Positions 56,968 through 64,000 of a stretch of DNA of 64,000 bases are shown one piece after another. The notes below the pieces were generated by a model. That model searched no databases, was not told where the DNA came from, and saw only the letters and a list, made by a program, of their open reading frames with translations. The stretch is from Phreatobacter stygius (GTDB lineage Bacteria; Pseudomonadota; Alphaproteobacteria; Rhizobiales; Phreatobacteraceae). Position numbers and translations under genes: made by a program. How positions within the stretch are numbered: position 1 is the stretch's first letter; each line of letters starts with the position of its first letter. The DNA lies in NCBI RefSeq assembly GCF_005144885.1, contig NZ_CP039690.1, forward strand, positions 558,001-622,000, written 5' to 3'.

Positions 56968-57915
56968 ATGTCCCTTTCTGACCTGCCCGCCCATATGCGG
57001 CCCGAACGTTCGTTCCAGGGCCTGATCCTGACGCTGCAGAGCTTCTGGGCCGACAAGGGCTGCGCCATCCTGCAGCCCTATGACATGGAGGTCGGCGCCG
57101 GCACCTTCCATCCTGCGACGACCTTGCGGGCGCTCGGCCCCAAGCCCTGGAAGGCGGCCTATGTTCAGCCCTCGCGCCGCCCGAAGGATGGCCGCTACGG
57201 CGAAAACCCCAACCGCATGCAGCACTATTACCAGTTTCAGGTGATCCTGAAGCCGAACCCGCCGGATCTCCAGGAGCTCTACCTCGCCTCGCTCGAGGCC
57301 ATTGGCCTTGATCCGCGCGTCCACGACGTCCGGTTCGTCGAGGACGACTGGGAGAGCCCGACGCTCGGCGCCTGGGGCCTTGGCTGGGAATGCTGGTGCG
57401 ACGGCATGGAAGTTTCGCAGTTCACTTACTTTCAGCAGGTCGCCGGCTTCGAATGCGCGCCGGTCGCCGGCGAGCTGACCTATGGCCTCGAGCGGCTCGC
57501 CATGTATGTGCAGGGCGTCGAACGGGTCTACGACCTCAATTTCAACGGCCGCGACGGCGCCGACAAGGTCACCTATGGCGACATCTTCCTGCAGGCCGAG
57601 CAGGAATATTCCCGGCACAATTTCGAACATGCCGACACCGCCATGCTGTTCGAGCAGTTCAGGATGGCCGAGAAGGCCTGCCAGAAATATCTCGCGGCCG
57701 GCGCCCCCGGCGCCGACGGCAACGATCCGCGCCACAAGATGGTGCTGCCGGCCTATGACCAGTGCATCAAGGCGAGCCACACCTTCAACCTGCTCGACGC
57801 CCGTGGCGTCATCTCGGTCACCGAGCGGCAGAGCTATATCCTGCGCGTGCGCGACCTGGCGAAAGCCTGCGGCGAAGCCTGGCTGAAGACCGAGGCCGGA
57901 GGCATCGCGGCCTGA
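56968..57915 (+). CDS. glyQ: Glycyl-tRNA synthetase alpha subunit
   Basis: A 315-residue alpha chain of the (alpha-beta)2 glycyl-tRNA synthetase. [34 protein letters not shown] and [32 protein letters not shown] are class II synthetase motifs of this subunit, which binds glycine and ATP. The beta chain gene (glyS) starts about 1.47 kb downstream; usually they are adjacent, here two secreted-protein genes lie between them. Confidence 0.97.
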   Translation: MSLSDLPAHMRPERSFQGLILTLQSFWADKGCAILQPYDMEVGAGTFHPATTLRALGPKPWKAAYVQPSRRPKDGRYGENPNRMQHYYQFQVILKPNPPDLQELYLASLEAIGLDPRVHDVRFVEDDWESPTLGAWGLGWECWCDGMEVSQFTYFQQVAGFECAPVAGELTYGLERLAMYVQGVERVYDLNFNGRDGADKVTYGDIFLQAEQEYSRHNFEHADTAMLFEQFRMAEKACQKYLAAGAPGADGNDPRHKMVLPAYDQCIKASHTFNLLDARGVISVTERQSYILRVRDLAKACGEAWLKTEAGGIAA

Positions 57916-57948
57916 CCGCGGCGTGCGCCGCCGGTCCGTGACGCCGCG

Positions 57949-57960
57949 AAACTGAAACCT
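57949..57960 (+). promoter_or_regulatory. Repeated motif upstream of first secreted paralogue
   Basis: AAACTGAAACCT, repeated at 58590-58601 upstream of the second paralogue. Both copies precede the start codon by 47 to 110 bases. Confidence 0.35.
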
Positions 57961-58006
57961 GGGCCGGGCATCACAGCTTCCAGCGCTCACGCGAGGGAAG
58001 AAACGA

Positions 58007-58513
58007 ATGACGTCTCGCCTGGCCCGCCAGCGGATGCTGGCCCTGGTCCTGGCCGGCCTGGTTGCCGCCACTTGGCGTCTCGACACGGCCTCGGCCGAGA
58101 CCACCCATGGCGGCCCGAGCAGCGCCGCGCCGGTCGACACGGTGACGGCGCTTTACCGGAAACCCCAGGGCCTCTCCGATGGCCCCTTCCTGTCGGCGCG
58201 TCTGAGGCGGCTGTTCGCTGCCCAGCGGGCCCGCGGCCACCGGACCGGCGATGCCATGGCGGGCCTCGATTTCAACTATGCCTGCAGCTGCCAGGACTAT
58301 GACGACGCCTTCAAGCAGTCGCTGAGCTATGCCGAGACCGGCCGGACCTCACGGTCGGCGACCGTCACCGCCAGGTTCATGCTCTTCGGCGCCGGCCGCG
58401 AGGTCACCTACAGCCTGATCCGCGAGAACGGCAAATGGCTGATCGACGACATCAGCGGCAGCGCCGGACCCGGCCATGACTGGGTCATGTCGCGCCTGCT
58501 GCGAATGCGCTAG
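58007..58513 (+). CDS. Secreted DUF3828-like protein, paralogue 1
   Basis: A 168-residue protein with a signal peptide (RMLALVLAGLVAATWRLDTASAE). The mature part contains FLSARLRRLFAAQRARG, a Cys pair in YACSCQDYDD and a C-terminal YSLIRENGKWLIDDISG that resembles DUF3828-type domains. It is about 40% identical by eye to the next protein and is a tandem duplicate. Its job, and why it sits inside the glycyl-tRNA synthetase locus, are unknown. Confidence 0.75.
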   Translation: MTSRLARQRMLALVLAGLVAATWRLDTASAETTHGGPSSAAPVDTVTALYRKPQGLSDGPFLSARLRRLFAAQRARGHRTGDAMAGLDFNYACSCQDYDDAFKQSLSYAETGRTSRSATVTARFMLFGAGREVTYSLIRENGKWLIDDISGSAGPGHDWVMSRLLRMR

Positions 58514-58589
58514 GACCGGACGCGGCCGAGGCGTCGGAGCAACTGCAATTCGAGCCGGTCTCGCCATCCGATTGTTCCCCGACGAAGCA

Positions 58590-58601
58590 AAACTGAAACC
58601 T
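58590..58601 (+). promoter_or_regulatory. Repeated motif upstream of second secreted paralogue
   Basis: AAACTGAAACCT, the same motif as 57949-57960. It lies 110 bases upstream of the second paralogue. Confidence 0.35.
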
Positions 58602-58710
58602 TGGCTCGCCATGAGAGCCGGCGCGGGTCACCGCTGACCTTGCGTCACAGATGTTCTGCGTGGCGGCGTTGGCGGACGGCCCGGGATCGAGCTCCCAAGG
58701 ATGAACCGAC

Positions 58711-59187
58711 ATGATCGTGACCCTTTCCCGCCGGCGAGCGCTGGCCCTGTCCCTCGCGGGCCTGACCGCGGCGATTGCCGCGCCGTCACAATTGCGCGCC
58801 CAGAGCGCAACCGACCCGATCGACACCGTCAAGGCGCTGCTGGCGACGACCCAGGAGGCCCGCGAGCCAGCCTTCATGTCCGCCCGCCTGAAGCGCCTGT
58901 TCGCGGTTCAACGCCAGCGCGCCCGCCGCGCCGACGGCCCCCTGCCCGGTCTCGACTTCGACTTTCGCTGCAACTGCCAGGAGGAGGAGGACAACTGGAA
59001 GCGGACGCTGCGCTACACCATCGCCGCGCGCACCGAGCGGACCGCCCGCGTCACCGTCAAGTTCAAGAACTTCGAGGAGCGCGAGGCGACCTACAGCCTG
59101 GTCCTGGAAAACGGCAAATGGCTGGTCGACGAGATCCAGCACCAGGGCGGCGAAGCGATCTCCCGCAGCCTGCAGCGGCGCGAATAG
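58711..59187 (+). CDS. Secreted DUF3828-like protein, paralogue 2
   Basis: A 158-residue secreted protein (signal ALALSLAGLTAAIAAPSQLRAQ) with the same layout as the first: FMSARLKRLFAVQRQRARR, Cys pair in FDFRCNCQEEED, and YSLVLENGKWLVDEIQHQ. Twin-Arg-like residues precede the hydrophobic stretch (SRRRALALS) but a Tat signal is not certain. It is separated from paralogue 1 by 197 bases. Confidence 0.75.
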   Translation: MIVTLSRRRALALSLAGLTAAIAAPSQLRAQSATDPIDTVKALLATTQEAREPAFMSARLKRLFAVQRQRARRADGPLPGLDFDFRCNCQEEEDNWKRTLRYTIAARTERTARVTVKFKNFEEREATYSLVLENGKWLVDEIQHQGGEAISRSLQRRE

Positions 59188-59388
59188 CCGGGCCGATCCG
59201 GCCTGCGCCGGCCCCTTCCTGCTGCGCTTGGCGGGCCATGCGCGGGCCTTGGTCTTTTCGGAAGCTCTCGACGGGGTGAGGCAGACCCTCTATCACCCCA
59301 GCCGAGAGACGATGCGCGCTCGCGCGTCATGCCGAAGCCAAAGTGTCGCCCTCCGGGGCGAGACGCAAAGACAGCCAGGCCTTTGCCA

Positions 59389-61491
59389 ATGCCCGACCTC
59401 CTGCTCGAACTTTTCGGCGAAGAAATTCCGGCCCGCATGCAGGCCGACGCCGCCGCCCACCTTCAGAAGGCGGTGACCAATGCGCTGGTCGAGCGCGGCT
59501 GCCTCTATGACGGCGCCAAGGCGCTGGTGACGCCGCGCCGGCTGGCCCTGTCGGTGCATGGCCTGCCGGTGGCGACCCCCGACATCAAGGAAGAGCGCAA
59601 GGGCCCGCGCGTCGGCTCGCCCGAGGGCGCCATCCAGGGCTTCCTGAAGGCCGCCGGTCTCACCTCGATCGACCAGGCCAAGATCGAAACCGACCCGAAG
59701 AAGGGCGAGTTCTACGTCGCCGTCATCGACAAACCGGGCCGGCCGACGGCCGAGGTGATCGCCGAGATCGTGCCGGTTGTCGTGCGCGCCTTCCCCTGGC
59801 CGAAATCCATGCGCTGGGGCGAGGCCTCGGCCTCGACGTCGTCGTTGCGCTGGGTCCGGCCGCTGCATTCGATCATCTGCACCTTCGGCCCGGAAACCGA
59901 GGATCCGGATGTCATCCGTTTCGATATCGACGGCATCGTCGCGGGCGATGCCACCCGCGGCCATCGTTTCATGGCCGGCGGTCCGATCAAGGTGAAGCGG
60001 CTCGACGACTATGTCGCCAAACTCGAGGCGGCCAAGGTGGTCGCCGACCCGGAGGCGCGCAAGCGCCGCATCCTGGCCGACGCCCAGAACCTGTGTTTCG
60101 CGCAAGGCTTCGAACTGGTCGAGGACGAAGGCCTCTTGAACGAGGTGGCGGGCCTGGTCGAATGGCCGGTCGTGCTGATGGGCGCGTTCGAGGAGGCCTT
60201 CCTGGCAATCCCCGACGAGGTGATCCGCGCCACCATCCGCGCCAACCAGAAATGCTTCGTGGTGCGTGACCCCAAGACCGGCCGGCTCGCCAACCGCTTC
60301 GTGCTGACCGCCAATCTGGAAGCCACCGACGGCGGCAAGGCGATCATCGCGGGCAATGAGCGGGTGATCCGCGCCCGCCTGTCCGACGCGCTCTATTTTT
60401 ACGAGACCGACCAGCGGCCGCTGCCGGATTTCGAGGGCAAGGGCAAGCCGCTCGACCAGCGCATGGCGAAGCTGCGCGCGCTCAACGTGGTGTTCCACGA
60501 AAAGCTCGGCACCCAAGGCGAGCGGGTCGATCGAATCAAGGCGCTGGCGCGTCACATCGCACCCATGGTCGGCGCCGACCCGGCGCTTGCCGAACGCGCC
60601 GCCGAACTGGCCAAGGCCGACCTGATGACCGAGGTGGTTGGCGAATTCCCCGAGGTCCAGGGCCTGATGGGCCGGAAATACGCGGTGCTGCAGGGCGAAC
60701 CTGAAAGCGTCGGCGTGGCGATCGAGGACCATTACCGGCCGCAGGGGCCGAACGACCGCGTGCCGACCGATCCGGTGGCGGTGGCGGTGGCGCTCGCCGA
60801 CAAGCTCGACACGCTCACCGGTTTCTGGCGCATCGACGAGAAGCCGACCGGCTCGAAGGACCCCTTCGCGCTTCGCCGCGCGGCGCTCGGCGTGATCAGG
60901 CTGATCGTCGAGAACAACCTGAAATTCCCGCTCGGCCAGGTCGCCGGCTTCAATGCCGACCTGCTCGCCTTCTTCCACGACCGCCTGAAGGTGTCGCTGC
61001 GCGACCAGGGCCAGCGCCACGACCTGGTCGACGCGGTGCTCGCCTCCGGCGACAAGAATGACGACTTGCTTCTGATCGTCCGTCGCGTCGAGGCCCTGGC
61101 CGGCCTGCTGGCGACCGAGGACGGCAAAAACCTGCTCGCCGGCACCAAGCGCGCCGCCAATATCCTGCGGATCGAGGAAAAGAAGGACGGCGTCAGTTAT
61201 GGCGGCGTCCCGGACGCGGCGCTGATCCACGGCAAGGGCCTTGCCGAGGAACGCGCGCTGTTCGGGCTTCTGCAATCGGCCGCCGGCCATGCCCGCGACC
61301 ATGTCGCGCGCGAAGATTTCGCCGGCGCCATGAAGGTGCTGGCGGAATTGCGCCCGGCGGTCGATGCCTTCTTCGACAAGGTCACGGTCAATGCCGAGGA
61401 TCCGGTGGTCCGCGTCAACCGGCTGAAACTGCTGGCGGAGCTGCGCACGGCGACCGCCGCGGTGGCGGATTTCTCGCGCATCGAAGGCTGA
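59389..61491 (+). CDS. glyS: Glycyl-tRNA synthetase beta subunit
   Basis: A 700-residue beta chain, which binds tRNA. The N-terminus [39 protein letters not shown]-like [20 protein letters not shown], and the conserved HD-type segments ([39 protein letters not shown]) match GlyS. The start at 59389 is chosen because family homology begins at MPDLLLELF. It works with GlyQ. Confidence 0.97.
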   Translation: MPDLLLELFGEEIPARMQADAAAHLQKAVTNALVERGCLYDGAKALVTPRRLALSVHGLPVATPDIKEERKGPRVGSPEGAIQGFLKAAGLTSIDQAKIETDPKKGEFYVAVIDKPGRPTAEVIAEIVPVVVRAFPWPKSMRWGEASASTSSLRWVRPLHSIICTFGPETEDPDVIRFDIDGIVAGDATRGHRFMAGGPIKVKRLDDYVAKLEAAKVVADPEARKRRILADAQNLCFAQGFELVEDEGLLNEVAGLVEWPVVLMGAFEEAFLAIPDEVIRATIRANQKCFVVRDPKTGRLANRFVLTANLEATDGGKAIIAGNERVIRARLSDALYFYETDQRPLPDFEGKGKPLDQRMAKLRALNVVFHEKLGTQGERVDRIKALARHIAPMVGADPALAERAAELAKADLMTEVVGEFPEVQGLMGRKYAVLQGEPESVGVAIEDHYRPQGPNDRVPTDPVAVAVALADKLDTLTGFWRIDEKPTGSKDPFALRRAALGVIRLIVENNLKFPLGQVAGFNADLLAFFHDRLKVSLRDQGQRHDLVDAVLASGDKNDDLLLIVRRVEALAGLLATEDGKNLLAGTKRAANILRIEEKKDGVSYGGVPDAALIHGKGLAEERALFGLLQSAAGHARDHVAREDFAGAMKVLAELRPAVDAFFDKVTVNAEDPVVRVNRLKLLAELRTATAAVADFSRIEG

Positions 61492-61719
61492 CGCCAGGCG
61501 CGGGGAGCCGGTGACGGCCGCGGGAATCAGTGGCCCGCCGCTGTCGCCCGGCCCGGTTCGGCCGCCGGTCATTTTCGTGTCGCGCAAGCGCCGGGTTTTG
61601 ACATCAACCGGAAACACAGGCTGGCGATAAGCGCCAGCATAGCGCTTTGCCGGATTGCCTCCGCTTCGGGAGTCGGGTTGAAACGCGTCCATTCAAAGGC
61701 CTGTTTCGAGGAGACCATC

Positions 61720-62064
61720 ATGAAGAAGACCATCCTGGCCCTTGCAGCCGGCATCACCATGTTGCTGGGGGCCGGCGCCGCCCAGGCCTGCGACCGCGGC
61801 ACCGAGGTCTGCTCGTTCCAGCTGTTCAACAATACCAGCGTCGAGCTCGAATCGTTCTGGGCGTCGCCGCCGAGCGTCAACGATTGGGAAAACGACATCC
61901 TCGGCGATCGCACCCTGGCCGCCGGGCGGACCATGAGCATCGACATGTCCGACGGCCGGCCGGACTGCGTCTATGATTTCAAGTTCAAGTTCGCCGACGG
62001 CGATGTCGTCGAGAAGCGCCGGATCAATGTCTGCCGCCTCGGCCGCTATACGCTGAACGAGTGA
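61720..62064 (+). CDS. Small secreted protein, unknown function
   Basis: A 114-residue protein with a signal peptide (MKKTILALAAGITMLLGAGAAQA). The mature part holds four Cys (CDRGTEVC, GRPDC, NVC) and NNTSVELESFWASP, and probably folds as a disulfide-bonded beta-sandwich. A GAGGAGA site supports the ATG at 61720. The pattern is recalled from other rhizobial secreted proteins, but no function is known. It overlaps the next gene (GTGA). Confidence 0.72.
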   Translation: MKKTILALAAGITMLLGAGAAQACDRGTEVCSFQLFNNTSVELESFWASPPSVNDWENDILGDRTLAAGRTMSIDMSDGRPDCVYDFKFKFADGDVVEKRRINVCRLGRYTLNE

Positions 62065-62390
62065 CGCGGATGAGCGCGGCGATGTCGCCGAGCTCCCATG
62101 AACACCCCGGCCAACCGCCGACGACCGGCGGTCGGCGCACCTTGCCATTATGGGCCCATCTGACGCCGCTTGCGGTCGGCCTGGCGATCTTCGCCATTGG
62201 CTTCATCTGGTTCGATCCGCTCTGGCCGGCGCAGGACATGCCGCCGGATGTCGCCTTGCGCTACCGGCGCGCGGTGCAGCGCTCCGGCGAAATCTATGCG
62301 GTGGCGCGCTGGACCGCGCTCGCCGGGCTGATCTGGTTCGCCGGCATGGCGCTCTGGCGCCTGCGGCCCACGGGCAAGGCGACACGTTAG
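62061..62390 (+). CDS. Two-span membrane protein, unknown function
   Basis: A 109-residue protein with two membrane segments (about residues 32-52 and 80-97). A GTG at 62061 overlaps the preceding stop; an ATG at 62070 is an alternative. The sequence between the spans (PPDVALRYRRAVQRSGEIYAVARW) is charged. Probably co-expressed with the secreted protein upstream. It is convergent with trmN6. Confidence 0.65.
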   Translation: MTRMSAAMSPSSHEHPGQPPTTGGRRTLPLWAHLTPLAVGLAIFAIGFIWFDPLWPAQDMPPDVALRYRRAVQRSGEIYAVARWTALAGLIWFAGMALWRLRPTGKATR

Positions 62391-62405
62391 GCTGCGTCGG
62401 GCCGT

Positions 62406-63266
62406 TCAGCTCAACCCCGCGCCGCCACGCAGCACCGCTTCGGCCTCCGCCGATGGCTGGCCGTCGCGATCGGCCAGCACCAGGCCGGGCAGGATCTGCA
62501 CCGGCGCCCGCGACCCCTTGATGCCGGTGACCAGCAGGCGGCCGGCCGCCATATCGGGTTTCGGGTGCACCGGGCGCAAGGTGACGCCGCCGAACCGGCC
62601 GGCCATGGCGGCGAGCAGGGCTTCCGGCTGGTCGGCCCGGTGGATCATGGTCAGCGTGCCGCCTGGCCTGAGCACCGCCACGGACGTGCGCAGGAAGGCG
62701 GCCAGCAGCCCCTCCTCGGCCTGGTGCGCCAGGCGTTTCGGCACGGACGGCGAGCCGCGGTGGCGCAGCGCGTCATGAAAGGGCGGATTGGTCATCACGC
62801 AGTCGATCTGGCCGAGCAGCAGGCCAGCCCGCTCGCGCATGGCACCACGTGCCCGGGCGTCGGCGACGATCACCCGGGTCCGGTTGGTCAGCCCATTGGC
62901 GGCGGCATTGCGTTCGGCCAGCGCCGCGAGTTCCGGGTCGATCTCGACCAGCGTCAGGAAGCCGACCGCGACGCGGCTGGCGAGACACAGGGCGGCCGTG
63001 CCGACGCCGGCGCCCAGATCCAGCACCCGGTCGCCCGCCACCGCCGGAACGGCGGCGGCCAGCAGCACGGCGTCGTGGCCGGCGCGGTGGCCGCGCTGCG
63101 GCTGGATCAGCCGCACCTTGCCGCCGAGCACCGTATCGGTGGTCAGGTCCGCTTGCGCCGTGATCGGCTGCTCCAATCGCTTGGCTCCCGATGGTGTGTT
63201 TGAGAGCCCATAGGTGGCACGGAATCGGCCCTGCGCCCATCCGTGGCCTGCTTCAATTTTAGTCAA
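62406..63266 (-). CDS. tRNA1(Val) adenine-N6-methyltransferase-like protein
   Basis: A 286-residue class I methyltransferase of the TrmN6/YfiC type, which makes m6A37 in tRNA1(Val). The SAM motif VLDLGAGVGT is at residues 81-90 and the catalytic NPPF at 160-163 (in CVMTNPPFHDALRHRG), as in N6-adenine methyltransferases. QPQRGHRAGHDAVLLAAAVP is the typical alphaproteobacterial lead-in. The start is uncertain; homology begins near residue 40. It is close to the DUF2007 gene on the same strand. Confidence 0.85.
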   Translation of the reverse strand: MTKIEAGHGWAQGRFRATYGLSNTPSGAKRLEQPITAQADLTTDTVLGGKVRLIQPQRGHRAGHDAVLLAAAVPAVAGDRVLDLGAGVGTAALCLASRVAVGFLTLVEIDPELAALAERNAAANGLTNRTRVIVADARARGAMRERAGLLLGQIDCVMTNPPFHDALRHRGSPSVPKRLAHQAEEGLLAAFLRTSVAVLRPGGTLTMIHRADQPEALLAAMAGRFGGVTLRPVHPKPDMAAGRLLVTGIKGSRAPVQILPGLVLADRDGQPSAEAEAVLRGGAGLS

Positions 63267-63288
63267 TCGGCCCCGCCCGGCCCGCGCG

Positions 63289-63519
63289 TCAGGCCCGGAT
63301 CGGCCGCAACTCGTCGCCGAAGCCGGCCTCCTCGATCAGCCGGCGCGCCCGCGCCGCGACATCATCGGGCACCAGGATTCGCATCGGAAAGGCGCTAATC
63401 CGCGCTTCAATCGCGGAAATATGCCTGTCGGCCACGAAGAAGGAGATGCCGGCGCTATTGAACAGAACCTCGATGGCCGTGACCAGAACCGGGTCCGGCG
63501 TGCGGATGATCTCTTCCAC
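63289..63519 (-). CDS. DUF2007 family protein
   Basis: A 76-residue protein. VEEIIRTPDPVLVTAIEVLFNSAGISFFVADRHISAIE and PMRILVPDDVAARARRLIEEAGFGDEL match the DUF2007 (putative signal-transducing) family. The GTG at 63519 follows GGAGG, unusually close. It is divergent from the polyprenyl synthetase gene, an order common in Hyphomicrobiales. Confidence 0.88.
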   Translation of the reverse strand: MEEIIRTPDPVLVTAIEVLFNSAGISFFVADRHISAIEARISAFPMRILVPDDVAARARRLIEEAGFGDELRPIRA

Positions 63520-63604
63520 GTTACCTCCATACCCGGCAGGTGCGACTTTTCGTGAAGCCGGAACGACTTGAGATGGTAGCACCTTCTTTCTATGGTCCGG
63601 CGAA

Positions 63605-64000
63605 ATGCAATCGAACCCGGAGCAAGGCGTGGCAGTCGTCGTCCCCTTCGAGAAGGTCAATGCCTCCATCGACACCATGGTCCGCGCGACCAAGGCCGAT
63701 ATGGAGCGGGTGAACGCGATGATCCTGTCGCGCACCGGATCCGAAGTGACCATGATTCCGGAAGTGGCGAACCACCTGATCTCGTCCGGCGGCAAGCGCC
63801 TCAGGCCGATGCTGACACTCGCGACGGCCGCCCTCTCCGGCTATCGCGGCGACGGCCATATCCGGCTCGCCGCCGCCGTCGAGTTCATGCATACCGCAAC
63901 CCTCTTGCATGACGACGTGGTCGACGAGAGCGACATGCGCCGCGGCAAGCCGGCCGCCCGCATGGTCTGGGGCAACGAGGCATCCGTGCTGGTCGGCGAC
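63605..64000 (+). CDS. Polyprenyl diphosphate synthase (3' end outside window)
   Basis: The first 132 residues of a trans-polyprenyl diphosphate synthase, cut by the window edge. SSGGKRLRPML (about 60-70) binds the substrate diphosphate and the first Asp-rich motif DDVVD (residues 103-107) binds Mg2+. Such enzymes make octaprenyl or longer chains for ubiquinone; here the ATG at 63605 is used. It is divergent from the DUF2007/trmN6 pair. Confidence 0.92.
   Translation, partial: MQSNPEQGVAVVVPFEKVNASIDTMVRATKADMERVNAMILSRTGSEVTMIPEVANHLISSGGKRLRPMLTLATAALSGYRGDGHIRLAAAVEFMHTATLLHDDVVDESDMRRGKPAARMVWGNEASVLVGD

Overview
The window is GC-rich bacterial DNA with ATG/GTG starts, Shine-Dalgarno sites and many 4-base stop/start overlaps. 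The gene set points to an alphaproteobacterium of the order Hyphomicrobiales (Rhizobiales): an ArsR-methyltransferase/metF/metH operon, DUF2865 and DUF3750 proteins, a BTLCP transglutaminase-like protease, ETF-ubiquinone oxidoreductase, separate glyQ and glyS, a DUF2007/trmN6 pair divergent from a polyprenyl synthetase, a perfect CtrA box and a cluster of CcrM (GANTC) sites. The genus cannot be fixed from this sequence alone. No tRNA, rRNA, CRISPR array or prophage was seen.

Layout. 1-11 kb holds small catabolic and regulatory loci: a partial AraC regulator; a DUF899 protein, a small membrane protein and a TPR/winged-helix regulator sharing an upstream 26-base repeat; a translationally coupled amidohydrolase and COG0523 GTPase; a TetR/FAD-monooxygenase pair divergent from a cytosine-deaminase-like amidohydrolase; and an HxlR/NmrA divergent pair. 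11.2-20.3 kb is accessory and rearranged: an IS3-type element split by a complete IS30-type element, a luciferase-like monooxygenase coupled to an unknown protein, a superinfection-immunity/SHOCT membrane protein, a PUA-like/HNH nuclease, and two gene remnants (amidohydrolase 3' end, glutathione S-transferase 5' end). A dispersed REP-like motif lies at or next to the breakpoints. 20.3-26 kb is a complete peptide-type ABC importer operon. 26-29.1 kb is a second insertion-sequence patch (IS256 and IS4 types, plus a solitary IS4-type end).

29.3-64 kb is mostly core genome: Asp/Glu racemase, PilZ protein, TetR/SDR pair, a candidate 27-residue peptide with its own terminator, DUF2865 protein, Kup K+ transporter, the methionine operon (SAM-dependent-regulator-like protein, MetF, MetH) with a perfect 16-base operator-like palindrome, radical SAM protein, RNase HII, uracil-DNA glycosylase, BTLCP protease and ETF-QO flanking CtrA-type boxes, the FtrA regulator/rhodanese/OsmC/TfoX group, glyQ and glyS with a tandem pair of secreted paralogues between them, trmN6, DUF2007 protein and the start of a polyprenyl diphosphate synthase.

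The most unusual signals are the REP-like motif recurring at gene breakpoints, the exactly reconstructable nested IS insertion, the PUA-like/HNH fusion, the coupled metallohydrolase/metallochaperone pair, and the duplicated secreted proteins inside the glycyl-tRNA synthetase locus.
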